Below are positions 23,122-35,133 of a DNA stretch of 64,000 nucleotides, piece by piece. The notes under the pieces were generated by a model. The model saw only the letters and a program-made list of their open reading frames with translations. It searched no databases and was not told the origin of the DNA. Position 1 is the stretch's first letter. The number at the start of each line of letters is the position of its first letter. A program made the position numbers and the translations under genes. The stretch is taken from assembly GCA_030248065.1 (NCBI GenBank), contig JASAMV010003993.1, positions 17,963 to 81,962 on the forward strand, read 5' to 3'. Source of the stretch: Rhynchonema sp. JSB1_4 (taxonomy: Eukaryota; Nematoda; Chromadorea; Monhysterida; Xyalidae).

Positions 23122-23214
23122 TTTGAGATGGCGAGTTTAGATTTTGGGGTTGGAACTGAATTCGTCCCTACATTTAGTGACGCTGAATATTGAGTTTGCT
23201 GCCAATGGAATGTA

Positions 23215-23222
23215 TATTTATA
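23215..23222 (-). promoter_or_regulatory. TATA box candidate of the giant gene
   Basis: The - strand reads CCTATAAATATACA, with TATAAATA about 93 bases upstream of the ATG at 23121. The spacing would leave a 5' leader of about 60 bases. No initiator was identified with confidence. Confidence 0.35.
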
Positions 23223-26200
23223 GGTGGTATTGCGTAAAAGCTGAAAATTCAATGAGGAAAACAATTAGCCCGGGAATTAAATAAGACCTGACGTCAAGAA
23301 ACAATACAATATCACCTACAATTTCCAGGACAATTCACAGAATGACCACAACAAGTGATTCAGCTGTTGCTCACTTTTTACTACGAAATTGCTTAGCTGC
23401 GCATGAGAAGTGCAAAATGCCCCACGACAGCATGAGTGAGACATTCACCGGCCGCAACGCTACAGTACTCCGATGAGTCAGTCTGCTTGACTTTCACCAT
23501 ACAGCTCTTGACATCAAAACACCGATTTATGGAAGTAAGGAAAAATCAAGAACAAGCACTTGAACCTGAACAAGTGGAAAGTGTAAACAATTCCATGAGC
23601 TGGGTTCTCCACTAAAAATGTCCGAAGAACCAAAACATTTTGAAGAAAACTTGTGCAGCAACAAAACAGGCCCACTCGTCGCGCGGTGCTAACCGAAGGA
23701 CATCGTTGGCTTTTGTTTTGCGTCGTCGACAAGCAAAAGGGACTGAAACAATATGATCAACAAGAGCTGCAGCAAACCGTACCGCTTTTCGTGTGACGTG
23801 GTACGGTCATTTGGGCATGACGGTGCACGTGTGAATACAATGAAAGAGAAAGAAACTCGCTCCTTCGCGCGCGCATTTCAGAAATATCTTAAACGAGCAG
23901 CGAAAAAACATAAAACAGCCTATCGTGATAGTTTAGTTTTATTTATATAAGTGGTACCTAAAACAAACACAAAGTTGCACCCAATAGCCGCCTACGTCGA
24001 AAATAATGCAGAACTCAGAAAAAACAATTTGTTTCTAGAGGGGATTCACCTTTTAGAGCACATGGGTTTAATTGAGGGTTATGGGAAACAACTTGAAGAA
24101 GAGACGCTGAACTTTTTGTGAGACTGTTTCGGGCGACCAGAGAAATTTCAAAAACAAACAAACACAAAACATGCGCGCCTAAATGCTCCGGATCCTCTCC
24201 GAAGAAAAAACGAGCAAGAATCGACGAAAGGTGCACGCTTCCTGAAAAAAATGAAGTCTCCAGTGTATGAAATGAAAATAGCCGAAATTCTAACGAAGTG
24301 TATGTGTACTAGTGTACTACGCGCACATTTACCTTTTCGCGGCACTTGACAAAAAGTTGAATGTCAAGTGTAAACTGAAACGAACAGAAAAAGATGCGTT
24401 TAATACTCTGGAAGTCTACCAAATAAAAAATGTGGTCGATCTAACAGATTCAGCGATGCGTCATGTATTTTAGGGATTAGAAATCAAGATCGATCAAGAC
24501 GAGACTTGTGTCCGATGTTGTCCAAGTCAGAACCCCTTCGAATCAAAACACCGTACAAACAATCACCAGGGGCTAAGCATCAACGGCGCACAAAGTTTTG
24601 GTAAATCTTAAAATCAGGCGCTTAGTGCAGATTTACAACAACACGAATAACAACAGCCAGTGTACCTTTGCGGTATCAAAATGCTGGCACACACGTGTGA
24701 AGTAACCTATGACATGCATGGATACATTGCACATGCGCGCATTACATGAAACCTGAGTTTCGTCAATCGCCGGAGGCTGTTGTTCCTCTCTGATGTTGAT
24801 ATCAGCGAAACTACCCGGCCACCATATCCTGCCCGCACGTGCGTGCATGCAAGTGAGTACGCATGCACTTTGCCTATCAGTCACCCACAAATACGGGGCC
24901 AAAAATCAACAATACATAATAAATCGATAGTGTACATTTGAATGTTTTGCAGGAAAGAGTGGGCGGAGCCACACACGGCTCCATCGGCTCGGGACACATT
25001 TTACCTGAATTTCAAGGTCATAAGTGAGCTAGTCAAATTTAGTGACGAAAGTCACTATAGGATCGGTTGTCATCCGGCCTTTGAAAATCAGGCAAATTCA
25101 CAGTCCCATGACGAACAATGGGCACCTTCATCGATGAGCGACAGCGCGCAATCATGTACACGCATGCATGCAGCAGCCAATCAGCTCATAGGGGTTAGAG
25201 GTTGAGAGTTGCGTGTGTCGCACACTGCAGCGCAGCGGCGTGCAGTCTGAGTTTAGGAGCTTCCGATAATATCATGTGCCCATAAAACCGGCCAACAACA
25301 ATACACACTGAATACATGCGTGTAACTGCATGTGCGGGCGGCTGGTCCCTGGCAGAATTCACTCATTTTTTGGGTTTTTTTGGTTGTGTGGCGCGCGCGA
25401 CAACAATAACAATCCCGCAGATATTCATTCACTCTATGTGGTTATATTGCGGTTGTTCAGGTGTACATGTACTCCATCCGATGATGAGTGTATTATTTGA
25501 ATACTCATATAGTCAGCGAGTTGAGTACTCGACTCAAAAACCAACCGCAACAATAATAACGAGAACCAAACACTTGTGAAATGGACTGACAAAAACAGAT
25601 CGTCTTTGATACGCTGAAAAGTTGCCGAAACTGTATACATATGTCAAGAACCACTATTTTTTAAACGTTTACCATCAGTTACCAACGTGTACGAAAATGG
25701 GTATTGGCTGAAGTTTGGGCAGGGGACTGATATCGTAAATTTGGGGGGTTCTTTCACAACTGGCGAGTGCATGTTGAGTTCCTTTATACCTACTACTCCA
25801 TGGTATCACCATGCACAATTGTTGTTTGTTTGCGCGTATCTCATGATAAATGAACCTTTGAGAGTGAAACGCCGTGTTCAAAACGAGAATTGTGATTCAA
25901 TTTGAGTGAATGGAGAAGATATACTCACCTATATAGTCTGGGAGTCGAATTAACGAAGGTTGATCCTGTTGATAAAAAGATAAAAAGTAGACGAGCATAA
26001 AAAAGTTTTATGGTTTTCACTCAGTCGAATTTAAAGGTAAGTCAGTCAACCAAAAATAGATAAAAGATTCATTCGAAAAAAAAACGCGTAAGGTTGAGAG
26101 ACGAAATGGGCAAAAAGTCACTTGAACCTTAAATTATCAATTCCTAATGTACGATTATTATCGTTGTGATTAAGTTCCCTAGATTTGATCACCCCCATGG

Positions 26201-29200
26201 GGCTGCGGGTGAGGGAGGAGGGTACAACTAATCTTATCTTTCGACGAAAATCAAACCGGTTTTCGTCGAAACCTCGAAGTGCAGTGCCTTCATTTGAAAT
26301 CTGCATGGTCAGAAAACGTCAGCAAAAAGTTTGTTGGCGGATGTTTACTTATCCGACAAACCTGACGTTCTACCTGTCTCTAGTGTGCCAGAAAACAACA
26401 CAAAATATACTGCTGTTATTTACGGAATCACCTGTTTTTCAGATGTTTTGTGGAATCGAAAAGTAACTCGATGAGCTTCAGACACCAACCGACACAGCAA
26501 ACAACAACGTTATGTGAAAAACAGATATCGAGAAAACACTGTACAGGGTAAGAATGAAAAACAACAATTTAATTCACAGACATTGTCGCACAAACACAAG
26601 TTTTCACAAGCACCTGTTTGAAAAACAATGTAACGTAAGCTCGCGCTGGACTAATCGGCTGATGTTTTTTGTTTGATCTCAAACCGGAAAACACCATAAT
26701 TTTATACCAATGTGCACAAGTCAAAAAACCGTGACTCAGATATTACACGCAGAAATACACCTGTTTCAATGTACGATTATGGCTGAAATTCATGTATACC
26801 CGGTCTCATGTTACTCCACAAACAAGACGCGGCTGTAGCCTCGTTTTTGGTGCACAGGTGCAACATCGGGTATAATTGGGTACACACATTGGATACAGCC
26901 AAAACGACAAATGTAAGTACTATTTTGTACCCAACGTGCCTCAGTAAACGGACGGAAATAGCGGACAGAAATGGAAATCCGAACCCACATTCAAAAGGGT
27001 GCTATAGCTCAGCTGTGTGAGGGAGTGAGGTGTTCTGGGGCAAGGAACGGACACGTGGAATGAGGCTTGACGGCCAACGTGCAAGCTGGATGACGATGTT
27101 GTGTGTTTGGCCAGCTGATGATGCGTTTGGGATTTGAATCAGGGATGATTCGTTTGAAAATACAACAGATCCTATCGTGTCTATTCGATCGTTTCGGATA
27201 CATAGCTAAAGTGGGTCACCAAAAAGATACACGAGAAGCATAGGAGAAGCACTTGTGGTAACCGACATCCGCTCAAAGCAATCTTGCGGTTGTTGTGGTA
27301 AAGTGGCAAGTGGCTGACACGCTTACGACAAGACGGTGATGTGGTTTGATTTGAAATAAAGTAGATATACACACAAATACAATACAAACACACTCAACGA
27401 CACACCGAAAACGGTGCTCGAAACGGTAGCACTGGGCACTGCGACAACTCGGGGACCTCTGCGAACTCGTGCGTATCGATACGTTTATGTGATCATTGAA
27501 TTACACAATTCCAAGTAGGGTGCACGTTGCACAAGCACCTTGCATACATAATTTGCACAAATTTTTTGGCTCAAATTCATAAAACCGAAATTTGCAAGAA
27601 TGCTAAGCTGCAACAATGTATGTCAAACTTGTGCAAGCACCAGTGCAAACTACGAATGACAGTAGTACCCACTGACATGATCGGAGCCAGGCACAGTGCG
27701 GATATGCGAACTTGACAACAGAAGAGTGCGAGTTATTCTGAGCCAATTGTTGACATTTGTATATTGTGTTTGCATTGTTTGGAATGGGCCATATCTTGGA
27801 TTTGCTTTATGCAACTAAAAGTATAAACTGCCCAAATCAAAAAAAGGCAAGCTCCGTAGACTTAGGTATGTCCAAGGCTTTTTATCGTTGTGACCGCTAT
27901 AACTGATCTTCCCATAAATAATATCACACAACTTGTGAGCAAAAATATTGACAGCGAGCGTTGGTACTATACATACATAGTTGCATCAGGTAAATTCAAT
28001 GAAACCGGTAAATGTATATTGTATGAAGCAATTTTTACAAATTATGCGCTGGAAAAGTTTTTTGTCACATAGTCTGGTGCTACATAGTCACATAGCATTG
28101 GCTGCATGAAAACAGTTTTGTTGTTTGTTTCTTTTTCAACATGTAGAGAGAAACCGTTTGTCTTAATTTCAGCAAAGAATTAGAATAAAAATTATTACGC
28201 AGTCCACACGACCGTTTGTGAGCTTGAAGCAGGGGGATTTGTACTTTCAATATGCGTTTGAACGTTAGAATGTCGCGTTATAATTAGATTTTTAACATTC
28301 CCCTGGTGTCTGATTCAGAAACGATCCAGTGTTAATTGTTTATGTGTTTATGAATGGTGTAACTGGCGATAAACCCAAGAGAAATCTAATGCGCGTTGCC
28401 AAATACTAGATCATGAAAATGCCGAGTGATAAATTCATTTGGTTTCGAGTTTTTTATGGTCCCGTGCAATTGCGGTTCGGTATCGGAAACGAACATCAAT
28501 GTTTAGAATCACCGATAACAACGATATGAAGTTACTTTTCTTTGATTTTCGATGGTTTTTATGCTTTTATTACATACTAATCCAATCCAGCGATTTTCGT
28601 GACAGGAATCTTAAAAAACAAGGTAATCTATTGTTGTCTTGTTTGGATAACCCATCGAAACTTGATTTCATCAAAAGTGGATTGAGACCTTTTAAAAATA
28701 CACAAAAACAAGGGGTTATACACCACAACCACGCGGACTTCAGTACCATTATCTTGTGTGACATAGACAACAATATAGTCACATGAAAATGGTACGACGG
28801 AACGTCTCTTTTGAATCACGTAATGCCCATTGTTCGGGCGCATGTGCTCCTCGGCAGAGAATAATGCGTGATGAATGTGAGAAATGTACACCGGTCCATA
28901 TAACTTTTGTTGAAGTGCACGCACAATTTATACATCACTGCGAATCACCGAACAATCTGCATGGTTCTCCTCCCCGAAACCAACGAGATTCGCGCATCTG
29001 CGCACGCAGATTTCCATTTGTAGTCCCGCCGAAATCATTGGGTCTGGGAAACAGAACTTTTACAACATAACGGAATAGTCGTCCTTGATCTTTTTATTTT
29101 TGTCGCTAACATTTTGCGTGCAAAACTAAGTAACAAAATACGGCAGCCCACGATGATAGCATAGTCTATCAAAAACGAAAATCAATCCAAGTTAGCCCCA

Positions 29201-29576
29201 GGGTGCCGCATGAAACAGCGGGTGATGCGTGCGGTGTTTCTCGGGGATGCAGCCGTACGTAAAACAAAACTTGACATTTTACGGTTTGGACGGAGAAACA
29301 ATATAGACAATACATACATACTTGTCAAACGGTACATTTGTAATTGGAAATAGGTCATAATAAACGTTTATGTGGATGCGATACAGCGGATTTCGGGTCG
29401 TTATATTATATTTTTGTTTTATCGGATGATCCACGGCTTAGCATTCTTTATACACACGTATTGTATTATTACTGGTTAACCTTGACATTCAAACATTTTT
29501 GAATTTTCAGAACGCAATCAGAACGAAAGGATTAGGAATTGGGAATTGAAAATTTGGCCAAAACCACATACACATC
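23223..29576. other. Long intergenic stretch, no supported gene
   Basis: This lies between two genes transcribed away from each other. Open frames here are short, lack paired splice signals and resemble no family. No tRNA-like B-box, transposase or long repeat was recognised by eye. It may hold distal regulatory sequence for the giant gene and for the secreted orphan at 29577. Confidence 0.5.
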
Positions 29577-32451
29577 ATGCTTCTGAAACTAATTGGTGGT
29601 CAGTTCTTATTTTATTTTAATTTGTTATTTATTCTGTAACTTACGTATCGCTAATTTACAGCGTTGCTACTATCGCTACCACCAACATGTTGTCAACGTG
29701 ACCTTACCAGTTTCGAACAGGGCGTGCGGGAGGTGCATCGAAGGTTCACAACACTCTCACCGGAAGTGAAGAAAGACATTCTCAGGGTATAATCAATTTT
29801 GCTTCTTGTAATAGAGTTGGACACGTGTTTGTTCGTATCCACGATCACTTTCAGCCAAAATTGGACCCGGTACTGCGTATAAGTATTCAATTATTAGATA
29901 ATTAGGCAATTCTAACTTTAGCTACGTTTGGATGCCTGAATGTCAAGGCCAATGCTAACAGTGACCCCGATGAACGCGACACAGGATTGGAGATTATTTT
30001 AATTTCTGCCCGTTTCAGCGATTTCACGGTCAAATCGATGCAGCTAAATTCCATCAATTCGAAATCGTGACCACCACAAGCACACAACGGCCATTGGCAC
30101 CGTCGTTGGCGGATGTGATCAAACAATTGAGGGAGTCAACGACACCTGTGAGTTGGGTGGTGCACTCGCACTGACGATGACCTGGTGCACCGCCCGTCCG
30201 TGAAAACCGGTCGAAACGGGCAACCAAAACACGTTTGGATAACATGACACATGTCGGACGTCATCCGGAGGATAACAAACCCATACATTAATGCGTTTCA
30301 AACAAAACTGTTGTGGCCCCATGTAGTTTCATTCTGCAACCGTACAAAGCACAAACACAAGTTGAATTGCAACCTAATTGCAACCATAGGTTGAATTTGT
30401 CGTATCTATGTTCGAATTTACGCCTGAAGTTTCCACACGTAGGCCCCACCGGACAGGGACTCAATGAACAGAATGCGCGCAATCCTATCGACTGGCAACA
30501 AGACCAGACAAAGTGATCAGTTGAAGAAACTCAGGGAAAGATTGGCAGCCATGATTGATAGTGGGCAGGAGTACAAGTTGGTTTGGGATGGGATGCATTG
30601 GTGTGGGAAAGCCTAATACTGCCTAAGTAAATTGTGGTTGACGCAAGTGGTCCGACTTGATTAATTTCCGACTTATCGTATGCCCACCACTTCCCCGTTC
30701 TTTCCTGCTCAGACCCGGCCAGTTGCTAGGCACTACTCCGCCCACAATCGACAACAAAGCCATTGAGGATTGGTTGGTGTCCGATGAAGTGAATCGGGCA
30801 TTCATGGAATTCTTGGGTGAAACATCACCCGGACGCGGAGACGAAACTGAGGGCATCGAGAGTGAAGGTTTGTGTTGGATTTTAGGCTTTTGTGACCAGG
30901 TAAACTTTTTATTCAATGCTTGATGTACACATCTTGTGGATCAGAGCCGCGCAGCTGCGTGTCTGTCGCTTTCAATGAAACATTAGGCCTTCTGAAAGCT
31001 GATAGAGCGTCCTCAATATTTTGTGGAGTTGATTCCACGTTACCTTTCTCACGTGCTTATGCTATAATGCACGATGTAGTAAATTGCCAACATATTATCA
31101 CATTTAGACTTCAAATCGGGCGAGTTCCATCGCGCGAACGTTGACAGCACCATGCTGTTGTCGGTGCTGGAAAGCGAGCTGAACAACGTGTTTGTCGAGC
31201 CGGTCAGGGAGAACTTTCTGGAAAAAGTCGCGTCGATTGCGATGGAATCAGATTCATCATCATCACCGGAGGAAATGATTTGGGATATGATGTTGAAAGT
31301 GGGTTTGAATAGCGGACAGCCCAGCCCGCGTGTGTTCTGGGGGTCACCTGGTACCACATACGGTACATTCGTGCTGACGATGTCCTGGTGCACCGCCGTT
31401 CTGCGAAAACAGGTCGAAACGGATGACCACAAACTCGCTGCAGGTTTCACATGATTTCGCACAACTGATATGCGAGCCGATAACAAGCGTGGTGATCGGA
31501 TGAAATCTGTCTCAGTCACGTGACAGTTTGAATTTTTAGATGTGACCAGCCAGCCTAAAAGTTGTTTCCAGACCACCGTGAATGATCTTTTAGACATTGA
31601 CATTAATGGCGCCCGTAAAAATGGAATCATCTTTCACTGAAAAAACTGACGTTTGACCAAGATTAGATCCGCGATCTGATCCGATTACCAAGTTTAATAC
31701 ACCGCTTTCCACAATTCTTAGCAATCGTTCACCCGCCTGATCTTTTTAGGAGAACGGTGACAAGGCAAAGGAAGAAGGCCTGGACCCAGCTTCAGCGGCA
31801 AGTCGCCTGCCCGGATTCGGGTCGCTGCCAAAGGAGGGGGTGTCATTCAAAACGCGACGGCGTGGTCAGGACATTATCGAGCTCCCGACGAGTTTCCTTG
31901 AACGGGCTGAATTGGTTAATGATGTACACCCAAATGGGGATACGACCACAACAACATCGACACCAACTACCAGATTGACCACAAAACTACCACCAACAAC
32001 AACCACAACCAAGGCCACAGCTGCTGTAGCTGGCAGCGCGCTGCGTTTCGGCGGTGACGAACCAGTAGAGTTGCCACCGGTCGTATTCAGACGAGCGCTG
32101 TTTGTCGATGGCGTGTACAACCCGAACACGAACACTGATGATGCGCCTGTCACCACCACTTCATCGACCGCGACCACAATCACGACCACCAACCCGTACG
32201 TCCGTCTGGGCTCGACGTTTCTGCCGCGATTCCACTTTCCCGGCCACATCGTCAAAGCGCAACAACCAACTACGGGTGGGGATGCACGCAACCCGAGGGA
32301 ACTTTTGCCAGAAACAGTGGCCGGTGTGAGATTTGAGGAATCAGAGGCCCTTAGACAGGTCTACGAGTTGACAGGTGGACTCAGTGATGCGACCAGGAAT
32401 TGGCTCGTTTCATACTACCCCGAGCACAGAAGAAGACAGGACTCTAGGTGA
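29577..32451 (+). CDS. Secreted Thr-rich protein of unknown function
   Basis: Exons 29577-29598, 29662-29786, 29855-29869 (15-base microexon), 30019-30147, 30443-30576, 30713-30867, 31108-31298 and 31750-32451 give about 490 residues in consistent phase. The protein starts with a signal peptide (MLLKLIGALLLSLPPTCC). The mature part is mostly predicted helix and charged (SPEVKKDILR, LADVIKQLRES, LKKLRERLAAMIDSG). Then come an acidic stretch with DSSSSPEEM, a dibasic site (KTRRRGQD), two Thr-rich runs that would be O-glycosylated, and a C-terminal EALRQVYELTGGLSD. I recognise no domain. The microexon is supported by phase but could be replaced by a different splice. Introns 30148-30442 and 31299-31749 contain dispersed repeats. 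Confidence 0.7.
30148..30235 (+). repeat. Intronic copy of the GATGACCTGGTGCACCG repeat
   Basis: GTGGTGCACTCGCACTGACG, ATGACCTGGTGCACCGCCCG and GTGAAAACCGGTCGAAACGG follow the donor GTGAGTTGG directly. This is the most complete copy of the four. Confidence 0.65.
31372..31432 (+). repeat. Intronic copy of the GATGACCTGGTGCACCG repeat
   Basis: GTGCTGACGATGTCCTGGTG, CACCGCCGTTCTGCGAAAAC and AGGTCGAAACGGATGACCAC match the copy at 30148. It lies in the intron before the last exon of the secreted Thr-rich gene. Confidence 0.6.
31480..31706. mobile_element. Foldback element, larger copy
   Basis: The left arm contains GGTGATCGGATGAAATCTG, TCAGTCACGTGACAGTTTG and GACCAGCCAGCCTAAAAGTTG-like sequence. 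The right arm contains GACGTTTGACCAAGATTAGA and CTGATCCGATTACCAAGTTT, roughly its complement. It shares both halves of the family motif in one copy, showing that the CACGTGAC and CAGCGTAAAAGTTG repeats belong to a single element. Confidence 0.55.
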
Positions 32452-35133
32452 TCAATTTATTAATTGATTAGTGATTTAGTGATGTTCAAATTTCTAATCA
32501 GCTGTTCTCATTCTCAATGCTGTGCAGTTCGTTTACGATTATTGTAATTGTGTCTTTTGCATTTGAATAAGGTTGCACATGTCGAACTAAATGCACGAGC
32601 GCCTTTGACGACCGACCGTTGTTCACCCACCTGATAACTTTCTGCTGGTATATTTCTGCACGACGAGCAGTCATAAGACGTAAACAATCGTATTTTAAAA
32701 TGACCAGTGCGCCAAAATGCACATAATCTAAGATTGCGTGTGTGAGCGCAACTATACAACCACCAGGGTTGTGAGAAAGTCGACCCTTAATGTGAGATAT
32801 AGCAGATCCGTAAATAATTAATGAACAAACGAGATACAGCACGATGCTGGCAATGAGAATCGCACGCCACGCTCGAAAGTGAAGAAATTGTTCTTTTCCT
32901 GGTCACGTCACCTGAATATGCTCTGATTCACACTTTAGGGCTATAGGAAAGCTTCCTTATGCTCACGTGCGCGACACACGCGTTCCGACGATTTCACAAA
33001 AAAAAGCATTTTTTAAATTCTTTTCAACAAACTATCTGAGCGGCCCCAGCTCGATACTGATGACGCTGATGACCGGTCCGTAACCCCGACCTATTTTTAT
33101 GAGCACTTCTTCTATATTTGTTTAACCAGCGCACATTGTGCCAAGTGGCACCCTCTTATGCCCCCATCTGCACGCGTACGTGTCGTGCTCAAGAGGCACC
33201 GAAAAGAAAAACTTTGCATGTTTCCCGGTCGTAACGCATTTTTAATTCGGCTCCATGGTTCTTCTGGAATACAGTATTCTTGTTTGCTTCAACTACTACT
33301 GAGACCATATTTTGAGGTTGTGGGCAAAGCAGAAATATTAGGCATACAGTCGACGCATAATCAATTCAATTCTGAGCTACAAAGATTTTTTACACCCCAA
33401 TCCTGCCGCAAAATTTGTTTCTGCCGAATGGTGCATCCGCTCTTTTTATTGCTGGTAATCAAGTCCGAGTGCAGGCAAGAATGCATATTTGAATGTCGTC
33501 GGTAACTGCTGCACAAGGAGTACATACAGGACGACCACTAATGAGAATTTTTTGGCGATCATGATTTGAAAAAGGTACCCCGACCCGGAGCCGTTTGAAT
33601 GACGTCATTATTGAGCTGAATCACATTTTGGTCCTTCGCTTTTTTGTTTATTCCGCATTGGAATCCTCCGTTGCTTTGCACATTTGACGTGGTTGATAAT
33701 CCGGGCAGCAGCACAACAACCATGGCATTAAGTTGTAAACAAGCCTCATATTGTCGTAATTCTTGAGCCCGTGGTTCAAATTCATGCGTGTCTATGTTTA
33801 GCCACACCCATGGCGGGTTCACATTGGTACAAATGTTGCGCGGGCATGGTTTGTTCAGATCGGTTATATACCCATCCTGCGAGCTTCGTCGGTTTTAGCC
33901 CTTTAGGTGTACCATCATGATCCAGAGGAAGCAATAAAAACTATGTCACGAACTAACAGTCCACAAGCGTGCATTTGTGCGAATATATATAGCTCAGCAC
34001 TGTACCGCCGGGCGTAAATCTCTGTGTCCAGCATTTATAAAATGGTCCTGAACATATTTTTTCCTCACCTTTTTTCTCCACAAGATTATGTTTTTACGTT
34101 CATGGTGTCGGTAAAATTGAAAATGAGCAGTTTTTGAGTCCATGCCTGTAACCGTGACCGGGTATCCCTGTACCCAATAATCCCGTTTTCTGACTATGAA
34201 TATATACAACGCTCACACCCAACGTGCGAATGGCCTCATTTCGATCCGGGGTCACTCGAGTGCGCTTTTGTTCGAGTGTTCCCTCCTGTGTGCACAATGA
34301 ATCACATCGGCGACATCTTCGTCAAAAGAACATCGTCACTCAAAACCTATCTAGATCGACCTTTTTCCAATCCTTCAGAATTCGATTTGGATTAGCGCCA
34401 TTAAGGTCGCAGCTTCTGCTCAGTTTAATCATCGTTATACGAGGTTCCAAACGAGTTATGTAATATACATGCCAAGGCTGTTGGGTGTTTGTCACGTGTT
34501 GGCTCAAAAATGAATGGTTTTGACGAAAGTCACGGACAAAAAAGCAATGGAGGTTTAAGTGCAAACGACATGTCTTGCACACGGGTTCTTTTAGTGGGAC
34601 CAGGGTCACGTACCTATCTATGTATCACGATGAATCCATTTTCATGTTTTTCTAACAGGATTTGCCACATTGCCTGCGGGCGTTTGCATTCACCTGGCAC
34701 TGGAGGTGCAAAAACTCAAATAAATAAAAATAAATAAATGTATATCTACTTACTTACTGTTAGTTGTATTTTTAAGCACCTGAAATGTTTTAAGCATTGG
34801 CCAACGAATTTGATGGTTTCATCCTCGTCCCTTTACATCATCAACTGTGGCTGCCTAAAATTTACGTGCCATTTCAAGTCATATAGTTTTTGACACAAAA
34901 AGTCGCACGAAGAGCTGTCTTGTGACGGACGTCTGATAAAACTTCAAGTAAATAAACATGCGTGCCCATATGTTTGCATGTTTGTCATGACCGTTTTCAG
35001 ATGCCAACGATGCTTTCAGTATGGATTTATGACTCAACGCAAGCACTGAATCCCCTGATTCGGCAAATTATGTTGGCCGTCTAAATTTTAATGAATCGTA
35101 GCCCATGAATAGTGAATAGCAGTAGCCGATAGC
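32452..35133. other. Intergenic stretch, no supported gene
   Basis: The best open frame is 33559-33822 on the - strand (87 codons), but it has no signal peptide, family match or splice context. Nothing else stands out by eye. Confidence 0.45.

Noticed and set aside
24633..25579. Open frames in the long intergenic region
   Set aside because: Short, repetitive or Cys/His-biased by composition, without splice signals or family features.
28439..28786. 115-codon frame on the + strand
   Set aside because: Low-complexity hydrophobic start, no exon context, and an overlapping open frame of similar length on the other strand.
33559..33822. 87-codon frame on the - strand, MNPPWVWLNIDTHEFE...
   Set aside because: No family resemblance, no signal peptide or splice neighbours, and ordinary length for chance in this composition.
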